Assembly (NCBI GenBank): GCA_031556405.1
Contig: JAVBTC010000061.1
Location: 1-11,054 of the forward strand
DNA length: 11,054 bases
DNA from: WQZF01 sp031556405
GTDB lineage: Bacteria > Pseudomonadota > Gammaproteobacteria > Burkholderiales > Rhodocyclaceae
Reading direction: 5' to 3'
In this document: one piece after another, positions 6,550 through 11,054 of the stretch
Layout: each line of letters starts with the position of its first letter
How positions within the stretch are numbered: position 1 is the stretch's first letter
Notes under the pieces: generated by a model
Database searches by the model: none
The model's input: the letters and a program-made list of their open reading frames with translations, nothing else
What the model was told of the DNA's origin: nothing
Program-made: the position numbers and the translations under genes

Positions 6550-6577
6550 TTGCCATAAACATAGCTACAAATATTAA
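6550..6577 (+). promoter_or_regulatory. Candidate promoter of the sixA-tcdA-GGDEF/EAL operon
   Basis: TTGCCA matches five of six -35 bases. TATTAA matches four of six -10 bases. The spacer is 16 bp. It lies in the AT-rich core about 150 bp before the sixA start, and its -10 box overlaps the first TACAAATAT copy, so a regulator bound there could control access. In an AT-rich stretch other hexamer pairs are possible. Confidence 0.35.
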
Positions 6578-6727
6578 AGTAAATTTAATACAAATATAGA
6601 ATTTCAATATGGATATATCTCTGCGACTCAAGTGTTGTCGATGAAAAAGTCTCCCGCGCATGCGGGCGAAGCCTGGGCGCATGGAACGAATGCACTTGAA
6701 CCGGAATGTTCTGAAGAAGGGGGCGCA

Positions 6728-7312
6728 ATGACTGGTCGAAACCGCGAATGGAAGCATCTCCTGCTCTGGCGTCATGCCGAAGCCGAGGACGAACACGAGG
6801 GCGGCAACCTTGCCCGCCGCCTGACTGCTCACGGGAAAACCCAGGCTCAGGCGGTTGCCGCATGGCTGTGGGCGCAGCAGAAACATGAAGTATTGCCGCA
6901 GACGCTGCGGATTTTCGCCAGCCCGGCAACCCGGGCGCAGCAGACGGTCGCGGCGCTGGAACAGCCGTTCATCACCGATCCACGCCTGGCGCCCGGAACC
7001 CCGCCCGAAGACTATTTCAAGGTTGCCGGCTGGAACGAAGTGCGAATCGAAACCGAAGATGAAACGGAAACATCCGGCGCAACGGAATCGGCGCAACACG
7101 GAAAGTATCGGGAACAGGACGTGACGCTGATCGTCGGCCATCAGCCGACATTGGGAAGGGTCGCCGCACATCTGATGACACAACAGAAAGCCGTCTGGAG
7201 CATCCGTAAAAGCGCGCTCTGGTGGTTTGCGCAGCGCCGGCGCGAGGGTATCGAACAGAACATACTGCTGGCGGTAATCGACGCGCAGACCGCAACCGCG
7301 GCGATGCGATGA
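6728..7312 (+). CDS. sixA: Histidine phosphatase family protein, SixA-like phosphohistidine phosphatase
   Basis: SixA-type enzymes remove phosphate from phosphohistidine in signalling proteins (in E. coli ArcB and the nitrogen PTS protein NPr). The RHA motif lies at 15-17 (LLLWRHAEAED), with His16 as the probable nucleophile. Arg69 (ASPATRAQQT) and His138 (IVGHQPTLG) complete the histidine-phosphatase pocket. The family is clear, but the substrate is inferred. At 194 residues it is longer than E. coli SixA (161), mainly through an acidic polar insert at about 105-131. The start at 6728 is preferred because AGAAGGGGG lies 5-14 nt upstream and the catalytic motif then falls near the N-terminus as usual; in-frame starts at 6632 or 6641 would add 29-32 atypical residues. 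The gene overlaps tcdA by four bases (ATGA), so the two are probably translationally coupled. Confidence 0.88.
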   Translation: MTGRNREWKHLLLWRHAEAEDEHEGGNLARRLTAHGKTQAQAVAAWLWAQQKHEVLPQTLRIFASPATRAQQTVAALEQPFITDPRLAPGTPPEDYFKVAGWNEVRIETEDETETSGATESAQHGKYREQDVTLIVGHQPTLGRVAAHLMTQQKAVWSIRKSALWWFAQRRREGIEQNILLAVIDAQTATAAMR

Positions 7313-8169
7313 ACCCGGAAGAGCAGGATACCGGCGCCGGAAACCGGCAACGCCGCTTCGGCGGCATCGAGCGCCTGTACGGCGCGGCGGTGCTGGAACG
7401 TTTCCGGGCCGCGCACGTGGCGGTGATCGGCCTCGGCGGCGTCGGCTCGTGGGCGGCGGAAGCGTTGGCGCGCTCAGGTATCGGCCGGCTGACGCTGATC
7501 GACCTGGACATGGTCGCCGAATCGAACGTCAATCGTCAGATTCATGCCCTGGAAACGACCTTCGGCAAGGCCAAGGTCGATGCGATGAAGGAACGCATCG
7601 CCGCGATCGATCGCGGGTGCGCGGTCACGACGATTGAAGATTTCGTCACCATGGAGAATGTCGCGGCGCTTTGCGGCGGCGGGTACGATTTCATCGTTGA
7701 CGCCATCGACCAGCGGCGACCGAAAACGGCGGTGCTCGCCTGGTGCAGCCGCTATCGCGTGCCCGTGGTGACGGCGGGTGCCGCCGGCGGCAAGAGCGAT
7801 CCGCAGCGCATCGTCATAGACGATCTGACACACGCCACGGCCGATCCGTTGCTTGCCAAGGTGCGGGGGCAATTGCGCAAAGAATTCGGATTTCCGCGCG
7901 AAACAAAAAAAAAGTTCGGCATCCCTGCTGTTTTTTCGACCGAACCCGTGCATTATCCACGGACTCAGGAAGGGGATTATTGTGTGACGGATGAAATGAC
8001 GACTCCCGGATCGAAAGAACAAGCAAAAGGGCCATATGGGCCATATGGACTCAATTGCGCCGGCTTCGGTTCGTCGGTCTGTGTTACGGCAAGTTTCGGT
8101 TTCTTCGCGGCATCGGTGGTATTGACGCATCTCAGCAAGGAATCCGGCGGAAAGAAACAAGGCGAATAA
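7309..8169 (+). CDS. tcdA: tRNA threonylcarbamoyladenosine dehydratase (t6A37 to ct6A37 cyclisation)
   Basis: TcdA uses ATP to cyclise t6A at position 37 of ANN-decoding tRNAs to ct6A. The 286-residue protein is an E1-like/ThiF-fold enzyme. It has a nucleotide-binding loop GLGGVGSW (41-48), the acidic pair in LIDLDMV (Asp65, Asp67), NVNRQ (73-77) with the conserved Arg76, and Lys89 in GKAKVDAM. The opening RRFGGIERLYG is typical of TcdA and argues against MoeB or ThiF, as does the lack of paired zinc-binding CxxC motifs. The C-terminal NCAGFGSSVCVTASFGFFAAS region also fits. The ATG overlaps the sixA stop; an in-frame ATG at 7222 lies inside sixA and is rejected. A stretch at about 226-247, including Gly-Pro-Tyr twice, appears longer than in E. 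coli TcdA. A 9-A run lies at 7905-7913. Confidence 0.93.
   Translation: MNPEEQDTGAGNRQRRFGGIERLYGAAVLERFRAAHVAVIGLGGVGSWAAEALARSGIGRLTLIDLDMVAESNVNRQIHALETTFGKAKVDAMKERIAAIDRGCAVTTIEDFVTMENVAALCGGGYDFIVDAIDQRRPKTAVLAWCSRYRVPVVTAGAAGGKSDPQRIVIDDLTHATADPLLAKVRGQLRKEFGFPRETKKKFGIPAVFSTEPVHYPRTQEGDYCVTDEMTTPGSKEQAKGPYGPYGLNCAGFGSSVCVTASFGFFAASVVLTHLSKESGGKKQGE
8029..8046 (+). repeat. In-frame 9-bp duplication inside tcdA
   Basis: GGGCCATAT occurs twice head to tail without mismatch, followed by GG. It encodes the Gly-Pro-Tyr-Gly-Pro-Tyr-Gly of residues 241-247, within a loop just before the conserved NCAGFG segment. Confidence 0.85.
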
Positions 8170-8178
8170 GGCACCATC

Positions 8179-10935
8179 ATGCTGCAAAACAGCGAGGATC
8201 AGGTTTTTCCCATTTCCCCAAAGGGAAAAGGCATTTTCAAGGCACAAAAAAATTTCAACCCGCTGCAATTGATCATCCCCACCACACTGGCGGGGATACT
8301 CTTGTGTTTCATCGCCTTGCTCGGAATCGAATTGCGCGATTCCTACAAACGCGATTTCGATTTCGCCACGCGCGAACTGCTGACGCTTTCCCACGTGCTC
8401 GAACGTCACATCGCGAAGACCATCGACAAGGCGGGAATGGCGGCAAATGCCGCCGCCAGCGTCTGGACACGGGAACGGTCCGCGCAACCGGCCTCTCCCG
8501 CGAACAGGGAAATCATCGAATCCGAACTGCGCCATCTCCTCCAGGTCGCTCCGGAACTGGAAGGGATACGGATCATCGACGAACATGGGATGGGTGCCTA
8601 TGATGCCGCTCCCACCCCTCCCGATCCCAGCATCACCGTGGCCGATCGCGCCTATTTCCAGCATCACCGCGATACTCCCGGTCCCGGATTACTGGTTTCG
8701 GAACCGCTTGTTTCCCGCCTCTCCGGGAAACGGATCATCGTAATAAGCCTGCGCCTGAATCACGCCGACGGAAGTTTCGCCGGTATTGCCCAGGCATCGC
8801 TTTCAGTTACGCACTTCGATGCGTTCTATCAAACCCTCGATGTCGGTAAAAACGGCGCCATTGCCCTGATCGACGACCATATGCGCCTGGTGGCGCGCAT
8901 GCCCAGAAATGAAGCGGCCCTGGGCAAGACCATCGACGTTCCCGAACTGTCGAAATACCTGCGCACCGCCACGCACTACGGCACTTTTCGCACCACCTCC
9001 TCGGTCGACGGGGAAGAACGGCTCTACGCTTTCCGCGATCTCGAAAACGGCCCGCTGGTGATCGTCGCGGGAAAATCGTGGGACGAAAATTTTTCCGAGT
9101 GGCGTCAGAAAGCCACACTCTACAGCCTTGCGATCCTGCTCCTGTTATTGACACTCTCCGGAATGCTCTTCTTCTGGCTGCGCGGCTACCGCAATGCCGT
9201 CGAAATTGCTGCAAAAATGCGCTCAGCCTATGACGAAACGACGCGCCGCACCCGCGCGCTTCTCGACAGTCTCCCCGATCCCGCCTGGCTGCGCGACCGG
9301 GACGGCCGCAACATAGCGGTCAACGAAGCCTTTCTGCAACTGTGCGGAAAACCCTCCGCGGAAGTCATCGGCAAAACGGTCGAAGACATTTTTCCGCGCC
9401 CGATGTCTTCCAATTTCCGTCTGCTCGACGACGAGGCGTTGCTATGCCAGAAACAGGTGCGTACCGAAGGCGCCCTGCAGACGCCTACCGGGGAAGTGCA
9501 ATACTTCGACTTTATCCGTACCCCCGTGCGCGACGAACAGGGCAATCTCGTCGGCGTCGCCGGGTTTGCCCGCAATGTGTCCCTGCACAAGGAAGCCGAG
9601 GCGCGCATCAACTATCTCGCCGAATACGACCTCCTCACCGGTCTGCCCAATCGGCTGCTGTTGAATAAAAACATGTCGCTGGCGATTGCGCGGCTGATCG
9701 GTTCGAAAATGCGGATGGCGCTCCTGCTGGTGGATCTCGACCATTTCAAGAACATCAACGACAGTCTCGGCCATACCATCGGCGACAAATTACTGAAGGA
9801 AGTGGCCGAGCGTCTGCGCAACACCGTTTTCGGCAAGGATGCGATCAGCCGCCAGGGAGGCGATGAATTCACGGTATTGCTGATCGACTGCGCCAACACA
9901 TCGATGATCGCGCTGATCGCACAACGGGTGATCGATGCCCTGACCCGGCCGTTCGTCATCGATAACCACGAACTCAATCTCTCGGCCAGCATCGGCATCA
10001 GCGTTTATCCCGACGACGGCGACGATATCGACAGCCTCCTGAAAAACGCCGACACGGCCCTGTACAGCGCCAAGGAGGCGGGGCGCGACTGTTACCACTT
10101 CTTCACGCCGGAAATGAACCAGCGCATCACCGAACGCATGCTGACCGAGCGCCGCCTGCGCAAGGCGATCGAACGTAACGAACTGGAACTGCACTACCAG
10201 CCGCAATACGACGTGAAAAGCGGCCGCATGACCGGCGTCGAAGCGCTGTTGCGCTGGCGCTTCGAAGGCGAATTGATCTCTCCGGACCGCTTTATTCCGG
10301 TCGCCGAGGAAACCGGATTGATTCTGCCGATCGGCGAATGGGTACTGCAGGAAGCCTGCCGGCAGGCAATGCGCTGGCGCAATGACAATAAAATGACCCC
10401 CTGTATCGTTGCCGTCAATCTTTCCACGATCCAGTTCAAGGCGCGCAACCTGGTGGCCACCGTAACGCTCGCACTCGAAGCCTCCGGCCTGGAAGCGCAA
10501 TGGCTGGAACTGGAGATCACCGAAAGCGTGCTGATGGACGACATGGAACATGTCATGAAAACGCTGGAGGAACTGCGCGCGCTGGGCATCAAGGTCGCGA
10601 TCGACGACTTCGGCACCGGCTATTCCAGCCTGAATTACCTGAAACGTTTTCCGCTCGACAAAATCAAGATCGACCGTTCCTTCGTCCGCGATATCGCCAA
10701 CGATCCCGACGATGCCGCGATTACCCAGGCGATCATCGCCATCGCTTCGAAGCTGAACCTGAAAGCGATCGCCGAAGGCGTGGAAACGCTGCACCAGTTC
10801 GACATGCTTTCCTCGTATGGCTGCGACGAAGTACAGGGGTTCTACTTCAGCCGCCCATTGCCGGCACACGAAATTCCCACTGCCGCGAACGGCATGGCGA
10901 CCCGGCGCGAAACACCGGGATCCGCTGCGGCATAA
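8179..10935 (+). CDS. Membrane-bound sensor with PAS, GGDEF and EAL domains (cyclic-di-GMP turnover)
   Basis: The 918-residue protein has a transmembrane helix at 30-51, a periplasmic region at 52-310 resembling a double Cache sensor (ADRAYFQHHRD at 155-165), a second helix at about 313-335, and no obvious HAMP. A PAS domain follows at about 355-470 (ALLDSLPDPAW), then GGDEF (474-640) and EAL (655-900). The cyclase motif GGDEF (560-564) and metal ligand Asp519 are intact. The inhibitory I-site is missing: FGKD stands where RxxD is expected. The phosphodiesterase side has EALLRW (Glu688), Asn747, Glu779, the Asp809-Asp810 pair in DDFGTGYSS, Lys830, Glu866 and Gln886, so it should be active. 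Either or both activities are possible. The start lies 9 bp after tcdA with a weak TAAGG 7 nt upstream, so co-transcription is likely. No signal ligand can be named. Confidence 0.95.
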   Translation: MLQNSEDQVFPISPKGKGIFKAQKNFNPLQLIIPTTLAGILLCFIALLGIELRDSYKRDFDFATRELLTLSHVLERHIAKTIDKAGMAANAAASVWTRERSAQPASPANREIIESELRHLLQVAPELEGIRIIDEHGMGAYDAAPTPPDPSITVADRAYFQHHRDTPGPGLLVSEPLVSRLSGKRIIVISLRLNHADGSFAGIAQASLSVTHFDAFYQTLDVGKNGAIALIDDHMRLVARMPRNEAALGKTIDVPELSKYLRTATHYGTFRTTSSVDGEERLYAFRDLENGPLVIVAGKSWDENFSEWRQKATLYSLAILLLLLTLSGMLFFWLRGYRNAVEIAAKMRSAYDETTRRTRALLDSLPDPAWLRDRDGRNIAVNEAFLQLCGKPSAEVIGKTVEDIFPRPMSSNFRLLDDEALLCQKQVRTEGALQTPTGEVQYFDFIRTPVRDEQGNLVGVAGFARNVSLHKEAEARINYLAEYDLLTGLPNRLLLNKNMSLAIARLIGSKMRMALLLVDLDHFKNINDSLGHTIGDKLLKEVAERLRNTVFGKDAISRQGGDEFTVLLIDCANTSMIALIAQRVIDALTRPFVIDNHELNLSASIGISVYPDDGDDIDSLLKNADTALYSAKEAGRDCYHFFTPEMNQRITERMLTERRLRKAIERNELELHYQPQYDVKSGRMTGVEALLRWRFEGELISPDRFIPVAEETGLILPIGEWVLQEACRQAMRWRNDNKMTPCIVAVNLSTIQFKARNLVATVTLALEASGLEAQWLELEITESVLMDDMEHVMKTLEELRALGIKVAIDDFGTGYSSLNYLKRFPLDKIKIDRSFVRDIANDPDDAAITQAIIAIASKLNLKAIAEGVETLHQFDMLSSYGCDEVQGFYFSRPLPAHEIPTAANGMATRRETPGSAAA
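8205..8229 (+). other. Hairpin near the 5' end of the GGDEF-EAL reading frame
   Basis: GGGAAA (8223-8228) can pair with TTTCCC at 8213-8218 (4-nt loop). Extended by one base, it can instead pair with the upstream TTTTCCC at 8205-8211. The two alternatives are mutually exclusive and begin 26-34 nt after the start codon. This may affect early translation, or it may be chance in a Lys/Phe/Pro-rich coding stretch. Confidence 0.3.
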
Positions 10936-10967
10936 AAAAACGCGAGGGTGTTTTCCCTCGCGTTTTT
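10936..10967. terminator. Bidirectional intrinsic terminator between convergent genes
   Basis: A perfect 13-bp stem (10936-10948 with 10955-10967) encloses a TGTTTT loop. The GC core CGCGAGGG is flanked by A5 on the left and T5 on the right, so both strands have a T-tract. It begins directly after the GGDEF-EAL stop codon and lies 22 bp from the stop of the minus-strand reading frame at the right edge. This fits termination of both transcripts. Confidence 0.92.
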
Positions 10968-10989
10968 CAGTTGCAAGCAATCGCTCTGT

Positions 10990-11054
10990 TCAGGAAGGCG
11001 CAAACGGCAGACGGGCAGCCTTGCCGTTGCTCAGCAGAGTACCGCCCTTGAAGG
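10990..11054 (-). CDS. C-terminal end of an unidentified gene, cut by the window edge
   Basis: The minus strand is open from the window edge to a TGA at 10992-10990. The last 20 residues read FKGGTLLSNGKAARLPFAPS. The support is indirect: the frame ends just before a bidirectional terminator, codon use is GC-rich as in the neighbours, and the rightmost bases would otherwise have no role. I do not recognise the family from 20 residues. The gene would run off the window at 11054 and be convergent with the GGDEF-EAL gene. Confidence 0.5.
   Translation of the reverse strand, partial: FKGGTLLSNGKAARLPFAPS

Larger units (their letters stand above)
6423..6727. other. 305-bp intergenic region with an AT-rich core
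   Basis: No gene is supported between the rmuC stop and the sixA start. The first 100 bases carry tandem duplications. From about 6531 to 6620 the base composition turns sharply AT-rich, unlike all surrounding genes. Within this core TACAAATAT occurs twice (6566-6574 and 6589-6597), 23 bp apart, around a perfect TAAATTTA palindrome (6580-6587). TTGCCA (6550-6555) and TATTAA (6572-6577) at 16-bp spacing form a plausible sigma-70 promoter for the sixA operon. GTG (6632) and ATG (6641) codons in frame with sixA are present but less likely starts than 6728. Confidence 0.6.

Noticed and set aside
6467..6640. A minus-strand frame in the AT-rich gap with a hydrophobic stretch ahead of a short start (MAKLIFKFGNKSKAE), which could be a small protein
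   Set aside because: There is no Shine-Dalgarno sequence and no recognised family, and the frame ends inside a tandem repeat. It continues upstream as antisense to sixA. A gene-remnant origin cannot be excluded but is not supported.
6632..6727. An N-terminal extension of sixA from GTG 6632 or ATG 6641
   Set aside because: The added residues do not resemble the family, and a good Shine-Dalgarno sequence directly precedes ATG 6728.
9790..10980. A 396-codon minus-strand open frame antisense to the GGDEF-EAL gene
   Set aside because: It mirrors conserved GGDEF and EAL codons and has no motif of its own. It also runs through the bidirectional terminator.

Overview
The window is GC-rich chromosomal DNA whose genes are short on AT except at terminators and one intergenic stretch. 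The gene set and order (guaB, a DUF4124 protein, a class I DAHP synthase, serB, a thioredoxin-like gene, rmuC, sixA, tcdA, a GGDEF-EAL protein) suggest a betaproteobacterium, perhaps in or near Rhodocyclales or Nitrosomonadales. This rests on remembered protein families and gene order, not on a database search. No RNA genes, CRISPR array, insertion sequence or prophage gene are visible.

Layout. Positions 1-92 hold two intrinsic terminators facing each other. One belongs to guaB. The other probably serves a gene left of the window. guaB (93-1553, minus) makes the IMP dehydrogenase of GMP synthesis and is followed directly by its terminator, so guaA is not co-transcribed. A 69-bp divergent gap separates it from a secreted DUF4124 coiled-coil protein (1623-2198, plus). 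From 2411 to 6422 four plus-strand genes follow: DAHP synthase (shikimate pathway entry), serB (last step of serine synthesis), a small thioredoxin-fold protein and rmuC (DNA rearrangement limitation). The last three lie close together and could share a transcript. A 305-bp gap (6423-6727) with an AT-rich core precedes a tight operon: sixA (6728-7312), tcdA (7309-8169, ATGA overlap) and a 918-residue membrane GGDEF-EAL protein (8179-10935, 9-nt gap). That operon ends in a strong hairpin that also suits a convergent gene whose last 20 codons are visible at the right edge (10990-11054, minus).

How the genes relate. guaB, aroF and serB are ordinary biosynthetic housekeeping genes. The last operon combines a phosphohistidine phosphatase, a tRNA t6A37-modifying enzyme and a cyclic-di-GMP turnover protein. 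The combination is curious, but the sequence does not show that the three functions are linked.

The most unusual signal is not a gene. Short tandem duplications with periods of 6, 7, 9 and 15 bp recur between 2.3 and 8.1 kb, in gene gaps or as in-frame insertions in RmuC and TcdA. The best case is a 15-bp-period repeat present in opposite orientations on the two sides of the thioredoxin-like gene. I found no clear evidence for a wholly new multi-gene system.
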